Assembly (NCBI RefSeq): GCF_000147815.2
Contig: NC_015957.1
Span: 6,572,001 to 6,636,000, forward strand
From: Streptomyces violaceusniger Tu 4113
GTDB taxonomy: Bacteria > Actinomycetota > Actinomycetes > Streptomycetales > Streptomycetaceae
DNA: 64,000 nt
Direction of reading: 5' to 3'
Shown piece by piece: positions 7,903 through 18,674 of this stretch. A model generated the notes under the pieces. It was not told where the DNA came from. It made no database searches and saw only the letters and a program-made list of their open reading frames with translations. The translations under genes were made by a program, and so were the position numbers. Within the stretch, counting starts at the first letter, position 1; each line of letters opens with the position of its first letter.

Positions 7903-9459
7903 TCACTCCCCCAGCACCGCCATGGCCGCGTTGTGCCCCGGGATTCCGCTCACCCCGCCGCCGCGTACCGCCCCCGCGCCGCACAGCAGCACATTGGCGT
8001 GGCGCGTCTCCACGCCCCAGCGGCCGGTGCCCTCCTGGGCGTACGGGAAGGCCAGGTCCCGGTGGAAGATGTTGCCGCCGGGCAGCCGCAGCTCGGCGTC
8101 CAGGTCCAGCGGGGTCTTGGCCTCGATGCACGGCCGGCCGTCGGCGTCATGGGCGAGACAGTCGGTGACCGGCTCGGCGAGATGCGCGTCCAGCTCCGCG
8201 AGGGTGGCGCGCAGCAGCGCGGTACGCGCCGCGTCGTTGTCCTCGGTGAACAGCCGGGCGGGGGTGTGCAGTCCGAACAGGGTCAGGGTCTGATAGCCCT
8301 CGCGTGCCAGCTCCGGGCCGAGGATCGACGGATCGGTCAGCGAATGGCAGTAGATCTCCGACGGCGGCCGGTGCGGCAGCTCCCCCGCGTCCGCCTGACG
8401 GTACGCGTCCTCCAGGGCGCCGTACCCCTCGGCGATGTGGAACGTCCCGGAGAACGCCTCGCGCGGGTCGACCTCGCGGTCGCGCAGCGCGGGCAGCCTG
8501 CGCAGCAGCATGTTCACCTTGAGCTGCGCACCTTCCGCGGGCGGGGCGGGCGGCTCCTCGCCCAGCAGCCGGGCCAGCTCGCGCGGCGCGGCCCCGACGA
8601 GCACATACCGGGCGGCCACGGTGGACTCCCCCGCCTCGCCCTCGTACCGCACCTCGGCCGAGGTGCCGTCGGTGGCGATCGCGGTGACCTCGCACTCGGT
8701 CGCGATCCGGGCGCCCGCCGCGCGGGCGGCGTCGGCCAGGGCATCGGTGAGGGCGCCCATGCCGCCTACGGGGACGTCCCAGTCGCCGGTGCCGCCGCCG
8801 ATCACGTGGTAGAGGAAGCAGCGGTTCTGGCGCAGCGACGGGTCGTGGGCCCGGGCGAAGGTGCCGATGAGCGCGTCGGTGAGGACCACGCCCCGGATGA
8901 GGTCGTCGTCGAACGCCGCCTCGACCGCCTCCCCCAGCGGCCGCTCGAACAGCGCCTGCCACGCCGCGTCGTCCCCGATCCGCGTCCGCAGCTCCTCCCG
9001 GGTGGGCAGCGGCTCGGTCAGCGTGGGGAAGACGCGCTCGGCGACGCGCTGGGTCATGCCGTAGAAGCGCTGCCAGGACTCGTACTCCCGCTCCGAGCCG
9101 GTCAGCCGCGCGAACGCGGCGCGCGTCCGGGCGGAGGCACCAGCGTCCACCAGCAGCCCGGTGTGGCGCCCGCCGCGGACCTCGGGCGTGTACGAGGACA
9201 CCGCGCGCTTGCGCACCGCGAAGCGCAGTCCGAGGTCGTCGACAATCCGCCGCGGCAACAGGCTGACCAGGTAGGAGTAGCGCGAGAGCCGTGCGTCCAC
9301 GCCGGGATAGGGCCGGGTGGACACGGCGGCGCCACCGGTGTGGCCGAGGCGCTCGAGCACCAGCACGCTCCGCCCGGCGCGGGCGAGATACGCGGCGGCG
9401 ACCAGACCGTTGTGACCGCCGCCGACGATGACGACGTCGTACGCATCGCTGTGAGACAT
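7903..9459 (-). CDS. FAD-dependent oxidoreductase of the phytoene desaturase/PYROXD2 type
   Basis: 518 residues. The N-terminal Rossmann motif VIVGGGHNGLVAAAYLARAG (about 10-29) binds the ADP part of FAD, followed by VLVLERLGHTGGAA. The C-terminal FAD closure NVLLCGAGAVRGGGVSGIPG lies near 485-504. Residue pattern and length resemble PYROXD2-like proteins and bacterial carotenoid desaturase relatives, and no carotenoid genes are nearby. It is upstream of the nitronate monooxygenase-like gene on the same strand, with a 120-bp gap that contains the 7826 operator, so separate transcription is likely. Substrate unknown. Confidence 0.82.
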   Translation of the reverse strand: MSHSDAYDVVIVGGGHNGLVAAAYLARAGRSVLVLERLGHTGGAAVSTRPYPGVDARLSRYSYLVSLLPRRIVDDLGLRFAVRKRAVSSYTPEVRGGRHTGLLVDAGASARTRAAFARLTGSEREYESWQRFYGMTQRVAERVFPTLTEPLPTREELRTRIGDDAAWQALFERPLGEAVEAAFDDDLIRGVVLTDALIGTFARAHDPSLRQNRCFLYHVIGGGTGDWDVPVGGMGALTDALADAARAAGARIATECEVTAIATDGTSAEVRYEGEAGESTVAARYVLVGAAPRELARLLGEEPPAPPAEGAQLKVNMLLRRLPALRDREVDPREAFSGTFHIAEGYGALEDAYRQADAGELPHRPPSEIYCHSLTDPSILGPELAREGYQTLTLFGLHTPARLFTEDNDAARTALLRATLAELDAHLAEPVTDCLAHDADGRPCIEAKTPLDLDAELRLPGGNIFHRDLAFPYAQEGTGRWGVETRHANVLLCGAGAVRGGGVSGIPGHNAAMAVLGE

Positions 9460-9570
9460 GCCCTCTGGTTAGCACGCGCTGATCGCCGGGGCCAGGGCGC
9501 CGCAGGTCATCCGCGCCGCGCCCACCGCCCCGACGCCTGGGCCGTGGCCGCCGCCTCTAGGCCGGGTTTA

Positions 9571-9678
9571 GGCCCTCTCGGCCGCCTAGGCCCTCTTGGC
9601 CGCCTAGGCCCTCTTGGCCGCCTAAGCCCGCTCGGCCGCCTAAGCCCGCTCGGCCGCCTAAGCCTCCTCGGCCGTCTC
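9571..9678. repeat. Six 18-bp tandem repeats spanning the kinase stop codon
   Basis: Units begin at 9571, 9589, 9607, 9625, 9643 and 9661, with pattern rGCCckCTyGGCCGCCTA. Read on the minus strand, five units each end in an in-frame TAG because 18 is a multiple of three. The kinase at 9658 thus ends in a ladder of amber codons at 9658, 9640, 9622, 9604 and 9586. Probably replication slippage of the last coding unit. Confidence 0.85.
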
Positions 9679-11910
9679 GGCTCGCCTGCCCAGCCGCTCC
9701 AGGCAGTGGGCCTCGTCGCCGCGGCTGACGAGGGTGTCGGGGTGGCCGGGACCCAGGACACGGGCGCGGGCGCGGGTCACCCGGCGGTAGCCGTCCAGCG
9801 CGTCGGCCCAGCGGCCGAGCCAGCCCAGGGCGACGGCCACCTCACGGCGGCTGACCAGGGTGTCCGGATGGTCGGGGCCCAGGGCGCGCTCGCGGAGGTC
9901 GCAGACCTCCCGCGCCTCGGCGAGCGCCTCCTCCCAGCGGCCCAGCCGGCCGAGGCTGACGCCGAGGCCGTGCCGGGCGCGCAGGGTCTCCGGATCGGCC
10001 GGGCCGTGCGCGCGGGTGCGGTCCTCGACGAGGGAACGGTAGACCGTGAGGGCCTCCGCGCCCCGGTCCAGCCGTCCCAGGCCGACGCCGATCTCATAGC
10101 GGGCGGCGAGGGTGTCGGGATGGTCGGGGCCGAGGGTGCGGGCGCGGTCGGTGGCCACCTCGCGGAAGATGCCCAGGGCCTCCCGCCAGCGGTCGAGGCG
10201 GCCGAGGGCGTACGCCACCTCGTAGCGGGTGACCAGCGTGTCGGGGTGGTCGGGGCCGAGCACCCGGGCGCGGTCGGCGGCCACCCCTTCCGCCATGCGG
10301 TACGCCTCCTCCAGGCGCCCCAGACAGCCCAGGTTGAAGGCGAGGTTGTGGCGGCAGCGCAGGGTGTCGGGGTGGTCGGCGCCCGTGGTGCGCTCGCGGG
10401 CGGCGAGTACGGCCGTGTAGACGTGCTGGGCCTCGGTGAAGCGGCCGAGGCGGCCCAGGGTGAACGCGGTCTCCTGGCGGGCGGCGAGGGTCTCCGCGTG
10501 GTCGGGGCCCAGGACGCGCCCGCGGCCCGCCGCGACCCGCTCGTACTCGCGCAGCGCGTCGCCGGGGCGGCCCAGGATCCCGAGGGCGAAGGCCGTCTCG
10601 TAGCGGCTGGCGAGGGTGTCGGGGTGGTCGGCACCCAGCGCGCGCTCGCGCTCGGTGGCCACCGCGCGATGTGTGGCCACGGCCTCCTCCCAGCGGCCCA
10701 GCCGCCCCAGGTCCAGCGCGGCGCGGTGCCGGTCGGCGAGCCGGGCGCGGACCCCGGGCGGGGGCGGCGGTGTGGGCTGCGCGCTGACGTGGCGTCCGGT
10801 CCAGGCACCGGTGAGCGCGGCCGTCGCGTCGGGCGGGGTCGCGGACAGCAGTCCCACGCCGCCGGTGTGCGCCTTGGACCCGGTGGCCATGCCGCGGGCC
10901 CAGGCCGGAAGTCGGGGAGCCTGTGGTCCAGCGGCCGGAAGTGCGCCGCGCGGAGCGGGGAGCGGCGGAGCGGGGAGCGGCGGAGCGGGGAGCGGCGGAG
11001 CGGGGAGCGGCGGAGCGGGGAGCGGCGGAGCGGGGAGCGGCGGAGCCGTCGGCCACCGGGACGCGCGGGCCGGGCCGATCCGCCGGGCGAGCTCGGCGGC
11101 GTCGTGTGGACGGCCCTCCGGGGTCTTGGCCAGCAGATCGAGGACGGCGCGCTCGAACCGCTCGGGGAGTTCGGGCCGGTGGCCGCGCGGCGGGGCGGGC
11201 GGGGTGTGGCGGTGGCCGACGAGGACCGCCCAGGCGTCGTCGAGGGCGAACGGCGGCGCCCCCGTGGCCAGTTCGTAGAGCACACAGCCCAGGGAGTACA
11301 GATCGCTGCGGTGGTCGACCGGGCCGCCCGCGATCTGCTCGGGCGACATGTAGTGCGGGGTGCCCATGGCGACGCCGGTGCCGGTGAGCCGGGAGGTGAA
11401 GCCGACGTCATGGCCGAGGCGGGCGATGCCGAAGTCGCAGAGCTTCACGGTGCCGTCGGTGAGCCGCATGATGTTGGCCGGCTTCAGATCGCGGTGCACC
11501 ACGCCCTGGTCATGGGTGTAGGCGAGGGCCGCGGCGACCTGCTCCGCGATGTCCAGCACCTCGGGGACCGGCAGCGGGCGGCGCTCGTTGTCCTTGAGCA
11601 ACTGGCTGAGGTTACGGCCCTCCAGCAGCTCCATGACCAGGTACAGCGCGCCCTCGTACTCGCCGAAGTCATGCACCACCGTGACCCCGCGGTGCTGCAG
11701 CGCGGCGGCCACCCGCGCCTCCCGGCGGAAGCGCTCCCGCACCACACCGGTGAACGAGGGGTCGTGGCGCGACCCCAGCGGTTTGAGGCATTTGACGGCG
11801 ACGCGCCGGCCGAGCGACTCGTCGCGCGCCCGCCATACCTCGCCCATTCCCCCGCGCCCGATCCGGTCCAGCAGCCGGTACCGGCCCTGGATCAGCCTGA
11901 TGTCCGCCAT
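9658..11910 (-). CDS. Soluble eukaryote-like Ser/Thr protein kinase with C-terminal TPR array
   Basis: 750 residues from the ATG at 11910, which follows GGCAGGGGGAGC. Kinase domain 9-280: glycine loop IGRGGMGEV (17-25), K40, catalytic HRDLKPAN (139-146), DFG (159-161) and SPE (189-191) are all intact. A proline-alanine-leucine linker (about 288-325, six exact 15-bp DNA repeats) joins it to eight roughly 42-residue TPR repeats of the kinesin light chain type, each with a G-x-DHPDTL signature. No transmembrane helix or PASTA domain is seen, so signalling is probably cytoplasmic and partner-driven. It begins 22 bp after the MpaB-like gene and is likely cotranscribed with it. Confidence 0.9.
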   Translation of the reverse strand: MADIRLIQGRYRLLDRIGRGGMGEVWRARDESLGRRVAVKCLKPLGSRHDPSFTGVVRERFRREARVAAALQHRGVTVVHDFGEYEGALYLVMELLEGRNLSQLLKDNERRPLPVPEVLDIAEQVAAALAYTHDQGVVHRDLKPANIMRLTDGTVKLCDFGIARLGHDVGFTSRLTGTGVAMGTPHYMSPEQIAGGPVDHRSDLYSLGCVLYELATGAPPFALDDAWAVLVGHRHTPPAPPRGHRPELPERFERAVLDLLAKTPEGRPHDAAELARRIGPARASRWPTAPPLPAPPLPAPPLPAPPLPAPPLPAPPLPAPRGALPAAGPQAPRLPAWARGMATGSKAHTGGVGLLSATPPDATAALTGAWTGRHVSAQPTPPPPPGVRARLADRHRAALDLGRLGRWEEAVATHRAVATERERALGADHPDTLASRYETAFALGILGRPGDALREYERVAAGRGRVLGPDHAETLAARQETAFTLGRLGRFTEAQHVYTAVLAARERTTGADHPDTLRCRHNLAFNLGCLGRLEEAYRMAEGVAADRARVLGPDHPDTLVTRYEVAYALGRLDRWREALGIFREVATDRARTLGPDHPDTLAARYEIGVGLGRLDRGAEALTVYRSLVEDRTRAHGPADPETLRARHGLGVSLGRLGRWEEALAEAREVCDLRERALGPDHPDTLVSRREVAVALGWLGRWADALDGYRRVTRARARVLGPGHPDTLVSRGDEAHCLERLGRRAETAEEA
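10951..11040. repeat. Six exact 15-bp tandem repeats inside the kinase linker
   Basis: CGGAGCGGGGAGCGG is repeated six times without variation. On the coding strand it gives a PAPPL-type pentapeptide repeat between kinase and TPR domains. Perfect identity including third positions points to recent expansion. Confidence 0.9.
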
Positions 11911-11932
11911 GCTCCCCCTGCCTTGGCGGAAG

Positions 11933-12883
11933 TCAGCTCCCGCCGCCCCCGTGGAGACCGGCCGCATGCGGCCGAACCCCCGTCGCATCCCCGCTGTCCA
12001 GTATGGCCGCGTTTTTGCGCAGTTTGTAGGGCGAGGGGCGGCTGCCCGGTCCGAGTCGCTCGACCGCCCGCATGATGTGCTTCGGCGGAAGCTGCCAGCG
12101 GACCGTGGGCGGGATGCAGCGCAGCGCCCTGCCCATCGCCCGCAATCGACGGGTGACCACGGGGGGCGGGGGTGCGGGGCGGCCGTACAGTTCGTGGGCG
12201 TACGGGGGCAGGGACCCGTAGGCGAGCGCGGCGAAGCGCCCCCAGAGCGCCTCACGCGCCGGGACGAGCAGGGCATGGACCGGAGGCCGCCGCAGAAAGG
12301 CGTCCACCTCGCGGGCCTCGGGGGTGTTGGCGAGTTGGGGGCGCACCTTGGCGAAGTACGCGGCGAGCGCCGCCGTATCGGCCGGTATGTCGGCGGGGTC
12401 GAGGCCGACCAGCCGGGCGGACACCACGTTCTCGGCGACATAGGCGTCCGCCTGGGCGTCGGTGAGCGGATAGCCCGAGCGCCGCATCACATGGAGGTAC
12501 GAGTCGATCTCGGCGCAGTGCACCCACAGCAGCAGCTCGGGCTCGTCGACACCGTGCCGGACGCCGGTGACGGGGTCGGTGAGGGAGAGCCTGCGGTGGA
12601 TGCCCCGGACCTTGGCGCCCGCCCGCTCGGCGGCCTCGGTGGTGCCGTAGGTGATGGTGGCGACGAACCGCGCGGTGCGCAGCAGCCTCCCCCAGGCGTC
12701 CTTGCGGAAGTCGGAGTTCTGGGTGACGCCGCGCACCGCGAGCGGATGCAGGGCTTGCAGGTACAGGGCGCGCACCCCAGCGATCCACATCACCGGGTCG
12801 CCGTGCAGCTGCCAGGTGACCGACCTGGGGCCGTAGAGCCCCGGGTCGGCGTCCGATCCGCCCTGCCGTATGGCCGCCGCCAT
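11933..12883 (-). CDS. Oxygenase MpaB family protein (DUF2236)
   Basis: 316 residues. The ATG at 12883 is preceded by GGGAGG with an 8-base gap; a GTG three codons earlier overlaps that site and is less likely. Hallmarks of the family are visible: WQLHGDPVMWIAGVRALYLQ near 23-43, HPLAVRGV, and WVHCAEIDSY near 120 with the histidine expected to ligand heme. The family includes the rubber-cleaving latex clearing protein and fungal MpaB, both heme oxygenases. No secretion signal is visible. It precedes the kinase gene by 22 bp. Substrate unknown. Confidence 0.82.
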   Translation of the reverse strand: MAAAIRQGGSDADPGLYGPRSVTWQLHGDPVMWIAGVRALYLQALHPLAVRGVTQNSDFRKDAWGRLLRTARFVATITYGTTEAAERAGAKVRGIHRRLSLTDPVTGVRHGVDEPELLLWVHCAEIDSYLHVMRRSGYPLTDAQADAYVAENVVSARLVGLDPADIPADTAALAAYFAKVRPQLANTPEAREVDAFLRRPPVHALLVPAREALWGRFAALAYGSLPPYAHELYGRPAPPPPVVTRRLRAMGRALRCIPPTVRWQLPPKHIMRAVERLGPGSRPSPYKLRKNAAILDSGDATGVRPHAAGLHGGGGS

Positions 12884-12947
12884 GGCCACCACCTCCCGAC
12901 GGCCAGCCTAGGCGGCGCCGGACCCCTGGGCGGGACCCGCGAAGGGC

Positions 12948-13364
12948 TCACTTCTTCAGAGGCTGGGTGAAGCGCAACATGTTGCCGGAGGGGTCGCGGA
13001 ACGCGCAGTCGCGGACGCCGTAAGGCTGCTCCATGGGCTCCTGCAGCACCTCGCCGCCCGCGGCGCTGACGCGCTCGAAGGTGGCGTCGCAGTCGTCCGT
13101 CGCGAAGATGACACCGCGCAACAGGCCCTTGGCCATCAGCTCCGCCATGACCTGTCTGTCGTCGGGCGAGGCATTGGGGTCGGCGAGCGGCGGTTCCAGG
13201 ACGATGTTCACGTCCGGCTGCGAGGGCGCCCCGACGGTCACCCAGCGCATTCCCTCGAACCCGACATCATTGCGGACCTCGAGGCCGAGGGCATCGCGGT
13301 AGAAGGTGAGCGCCTTGTCGTGGTCGTCGACGGCGATGAAGCAACTGGAAAGTGTGATGTCCAT
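12948..13364 (-). CDS. VOC (glyoxalase/bleomycin resistance) superfamily protein
   Basis: 138 residues from the ATG at 13364 (MDITLSSCFIAVDDHDKA). It shows the paired beta-alpha-beta-beta-beta modules of the superfamily, with YRDALGLEV near 25, GMRWVTVG near 38 and EQPYGVRDCAFRDPSGN near 112-128. The last segment places a metal-type aspartate/glutamate near the end. It is clearly paralogous to the divergent gene at 13937. The AraC regulator starts upstream and stops 10 bp before it, so the two form an operon. Could be an extradiol-type enzyme, a fosfomycin-like modifier or an antibiotic-binding protein. Confidence 0.85.
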   Translation of the reverse strand: MDITLSSCFIAVDDHDKALTFYRDALGLEVRNDVGFEGMRWVTVGAPSQPDVNIVLEPPLADPNASPDDRQVMAELMAKGLLRGVIFATDDCDATFERVSAAGGEVLQEPMEQPYGVRDCAFRDPSGNMLRFTQPLKK

Positions 13365-13374
13365 GAGGCTCACG

Positions 13375-13803
13375 CTACGGCCGGGCGGCGGGGCTCGCTT
13401 CTCCGTTCCTGACCGGTCGCGTGTGGATCTTGGCCATGCAGGCCGGGATGGTGGCGCCGTGGTCATGGCTCCGGGCCCGGTAGCTGCTCGGGCTCTCGCC
13501 GACCAGCCGTGTGAAGCGCGAGCTGAACGACCCGAGCGACGTACAGCCGACCGCGATGCAGACCTCGGTCACCGTGAGGTCGCCGCGCCGCAGCAGCGCC
13601 TTGGCCCGCTCGATGCGGCGGGTCATCAGGTAGCTGTACGGCGTCTCGCCGAAGGCGGCGCGAAAGCTGCGGGAGAAATGGCCCGGCGACATCAGGGCGC
13701 CATGCGCCAGCGCCGGGACGTCGAGCGGCTCGGCGTAGTCGCGGTCCATCCGGTCGCGGGCCCGCCGCAGCCGGACGAGGTCATCGAGATCCTGCCGTTT
13801 CAC
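13375..13803 (-). CDS. AraC-family transcriptional regulator
   Basis: 142 residues from the GTG at 13803; a GTG at 13824 would add seven residues. The protein is little more than the double helix-turn-helix DNA-binding domain: LDVPALAHGALMSPGHFSRSF (first helix-turn-helix), then LTVTEVCIAVGCTSLGSFSSRFTRLVG (second, split around residue 90). No N-terminal ligand domain is present, unlike full-length AraC. It lies between two VOC paralogues, one in the same operon and one divergent, and probably controls both. Two exact 15-bp direct repeats at 13851-13882 are the obvious binding site. Confidence 0.88.
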   Translation of the reverse strand: MKRQDLDDLVRLRRARDRMDRDYAEPLDVPALAHGALMSPGHFSRSFRAAFGETPYSYLMTRRIERAKALLRRGDLTVTEVCIAVGCTSLGSFSSRFTRLVGESPSSYRARSHDHGATIPACMAKIHTRPVRNGEASPAARP

Positions 13804-13850
13804 CGGCTCAGTTTCCCACAGCACCGGGGGCTGGGGATGAGGAACGACCG

Positions 13851-13882
13851 GAAACGGCCGGCCGGGAGAAACGGCCGGCCGG
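13851..13882. promoter_or_regulatory. Direct repeats GAAACGGCCGGCCGG, 17-bp period
   Basis: Identical 15-mers at 13851-13865 and 13868-13882 lie between the AraC gene and the divergent VOC gene, 54 bp before the latter. Same-orientation repeats spaced just under two helical turns fit the way AraC proteins bind DNA. Candidate operator; the factor is inferred from position. Confidence 0.6.
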
Positions 13883-13936
13883 ACCGGTCAGGAATGGAGA
13901 AGCCCCGGTCACGCGGGCGCGGCTAGCGTCATCGCC

Positions 13937-14347
13937 ATGGACCTCACCATTCACTGGACCTTCCTCCCGCATGACGACCCGGACGCCTCCCTGGCCTTCT
14001 ACCGCGACACCCTCGGCTTCGAGATCCGCAAGGACGTCGGATACGACGGGATGCGCTGGATCACGGTCGGCCCCGCCGGGCAGCCCGGAACCTCCATCGT
14101 CCTGGAGCCCCCGGCCCTCGGCCCCGGCATCACCGACGACGAGCGCCGCACCGTCGTCGAGATGATGGCCAAGGGCAGCTACGCCCGCATCACCCTGGCC
14201 ACCGCCGACCTCGACGGCGTCTTCGCACGGGTGCGGACCAGCGGCGCCGAGGTCGTCCAGGAGCCGACCGAGCAGCCGTACGGGATCCGCGACTGCGCCT
14301 TCCGCGATCCCGCGGGCAACATGATCCGCATCAACGAGCTGCGCTGA
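13937..14347 (+). CDS. VOC superfamily protein, paralogue of the 12948 gene
   Basis: 136 residues. It shares with its paralogue FYRDTLGFEIRKDVGYDGMR (near 22-41) and EQPYGIRDCAFRDPAGN near the end, a level of likeness that implies duplication. An MDLTIHWTFLP start follows CATCGCC, with no clear ribosome binding site, so short-leader initiation is possible. It is transcribed away from the AraC gene across 133 bp carrying the direct repeats. Role as in the paralogue: small-molecule binding or detoxification, unproven. Confidence 0.85.
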   Translation: MDLTIHWTFLPHDDPDASLAFYRDTLGFEIRKDVGYDGMRWITVGPAGQPGTSIVLEPPALGPGITDDERRTVVEMMAKGSYARITLATADLDGVFARVRTSGAEVVQEPTEQPYGIRDCAFRDPAGNMIRINELR

Positions 14348-14469
14348 GCCGTCCGGCCCCGGCAGCCACGGCCTGCGAACCGGACGTATTGTTCGAACCT
14401 GGTCGGATCGAGCCAGGCGACCCCGCTGGATACCGCGAAGGCGGCCCCGCCCGAACAGATGGAGACACG

Positions 14470-16863
<2,394 letters not shown>

Positions 16864-17031
16864 CCGAGGTGGCCGGCGCGTGCCACGAGGGCCGCCGGAG
16901 CCGCGGCGTCGGTGATATTCCGGGGCTGTCGGTCCGATGCCGATGCTTGGTCGGCGGAGGGCCGGAGCCCTGCCGGAGAGCCCGGGTGCCCCAACCGGCA
17001 GGCGTGCGACAGGCGAGGAATCAGCAGGCCC

Positions 17032-17130
17032 ACTCACGTCACGATCATCGGTGCCGGACTCGGCGGGCTCACGCTCGCCCGCGTCCTGCACGTCCACGGC
17101 ATCCCGGCCACCGTCTACGCGGCCCTGACC
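17032..17130 (+). pseudogene. N-terminal fragment of a FAD-dependent monooxygenase
   Basis: Translation gives [20 protein letters not shown] followed by [13 protein letters not shown], an intact Rossmann FAD-binding start of the TetX/PHBH type. The frame then departs from family sequence at the point where an E-A-E-x motif should follow VY, and no start codon precedes it. Remaining sequence up to 17207 is unrelated to the family. This is a decayed or truncated gene. The rest of the 16864-17207 gap holds no other recognisable gene. Confidence 0.7.
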
Positions 17131-17207
17131 CCAGTTCCTGACCTGCACAGATGCCAACCACTTCTCGTCGTCTGCGGCCTGAAGCAGGAAGTTTTCGCGG
17201 CGTCGGG

Positions 17208-18674
17208 TCAGCCTGGATCGGGCGCCGCGGTACGGAGGGGAAGCCGGGTGTGGAACGCGGTGTCACCCGGCACGCTGGCCAGCGTGACCGTGCCGCCGTG
17301 CGCCGCGATGACGGCCCGGACGATCGCCAGCCCCAGCCCGGAGCCGCCGGCGGTCCGGGCCCGCCCCGGGTCGGCGCGGGCGAACCGCTCGAACACCTCG
17401 TCCTGGAGCGCCTCGGGAACCCCCGGCCCGTCGTCCGCCACGCTGAACTCCACCCAGTCCCCGCCGACCGATGCCAGCCTGACCGTGACCCGGGTGCCGG
17501 GCGGGGTGTGGGTACGGGCGTTGGCCAGCAGGTTGCCCACAACCTGTTGGAGACGGTGCTCGTCGCCGAGCACCGTCACCGGCTCCTCGGCCAGCTCCAG
17601 CGTCCAGCGGTGGCCCGGCCCCGCGGCGCGTGCGTCGCCCGTCGCGTCCAGCACCAGCCGGGTCAGATCGACTGGTCGGCGGGCCAGCGGCCGGCCCGCG
17701 TCGAGTCGGGCGAGCAGCAGCAGATCGTCCACGAGCGTGGACATCCGCTCCGACTCGGCCTGGATACGCCCCAGCGCGTGCCGCACCTCATCCGGCACCG
17801 GGCCCGGATGGCGCAGCGCCAGCTCGGCGTGGCCGCGGACGGAAGCCACCGGGGTGCGCAGTTCATGGCTGGCGTCGGCGGCGAAGTGCCGCAGCCGCTC
17901 CTCGCTCGCCTGCCGGCGGGCCAGCGCGTCCCCGACGTGGCCGAGCATCCGGTTGAGGGCGATGCCCACCTGGCCCACCTCGGTGCGCGGATCGGTGTCC
18001 GGCACCGGCGGCGGCATGGCCACCTCACCGCTGGCCAGCGGCAGCTCGGCCACCCCGGCGGCGGTCGTGGTCACCCGCCGGAGCGGCCGCAGCGACAGAC
18101 GTACCCACAGTGCCCCGGCCACCCCAGTGACCAGCAGTGCGCTGCCGAAGACCACGCTCTCCACGATCTCCAGCCGGTGCACGGTCTCCCCCACCGGACG
18201 CAGCGGCAGCCCGGTGACCAGGACATCGCCGTCGTCCCCGTGGACGGCGACCACGCGGTAGTCGCCGAGCGCGGACAGACGCATGCTGTGGCCGTCGCCG
18301 TCCACCGGCAGCCCCGCCAGGACCCGCCGGTCGGCGCCGGTCAGCGGTACGGCGGCGTCCGTCTGGTCGCGCACCACCGCCGCGTCGGTTGTCGTATCCC
18401 GCAGCAGCCGGGCGCCGAACGTGCGGTCCGACTGGCCGCGGGTGTCGGGCCGGTTGTCGGCGTCCGGGCGCCGTTCGCCGTGTTCCAGGCTGGCCGGGAA
18501 CCGGCCTCCGGCCGCCGTCAGCTGCTGGTCCAGTCGGCGCACCAGGAACCCCTCCAGCGCGAACACCGTGGTCAGCCCCACCGCCAGACTCGCCACCGCC
18601 AGCAGCACCACCAGCCCGGCGGTCAGCCGGGCACGCAGCGTGCGGGGCAGCCCCCCGGGCAGCCGGCGCCTCAT
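17208..18674 (-). CDS. Membrane sensor histidine kinase
   Basis: 488 residues from the ATG at 18674, which overlaps the stop of the response regulator by four bases (ATGA). Two membrane segments (about 19-40 and 173-193) enclose a roughly 130-residue extracellular sensor. A HAMP linker follows (195-250), then the phospho-acceptor box ASHELRTP with H270, and the ATP-binding N, G1 and G2 boxes ([24 protein letters not shown]). The tight coupling makes 18671-19405 its partner. Divergence from the ferric reductase operon suggests it senses a redox or metal signal and controls that operon; the signal is not evident. Confidence 0.92.
   Translation of the reverse strand: MRRRLPGGLPRTLRARLTAGLVVLLAVASLAVGLTTVFALEGFLVRRLDQQLTAAGGRFPASLEHGERRPDADNRPDTRGQSDRTFGARLLRDTTTDAAVVRDQTDAAVPLTGADRRVLAGLPVDGDGHSMRLSALGDYRVVAVHGDDGDVLVTGLPLRPVGETVHRLEIVESVVFGSALLVTGVAGALWVRLSLRPLRRVTTTAAGVAELPLASGEVAMPPPVPDTDPRTEVGQVGIALNRMLGHVGDALARRQASEERLRHFAADASHELRTPVASVRGHAELALRHPGPVPDEVRHALGRIQAESERMSTLVDDLLLLARLDAGRPLARRPVDLTRLVLDATGDARAAGPGHRWTLELAEEPVTVLGDEHRLQQVVGNLLANARTHTPPGTRVTVRLASVGGDWVEFSVADDGPGVPEALQDEVFERFARADPGRARTAGGSGLGLAIVRAVIAAHGGTVTLASVPGDTAFHTRLPLRTAAPDPG

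Noticed and set aside
10951..11040. Repeat array as a regulatory or CRISPR-like element
   Set aside because: The 15-bp units are in frame within the kinase and encode a proline-rich linker.
7933..12075. Open frame of 1380 codons on the plus strand
   Set aside because: It runs antisense to three well-supported minus-strand genes (PYROXD2-like, kinase, MpaB-like), has no domain, and its composition is the mirror of their third-position GC bias.
16912..18261. Plus-strand frame of 449 codons that includes the flavoprotein fragment
   Set aside because: Only residues from 17032-17130 resemble a flavoprotein; the rest is antisense to the histidine kinase.
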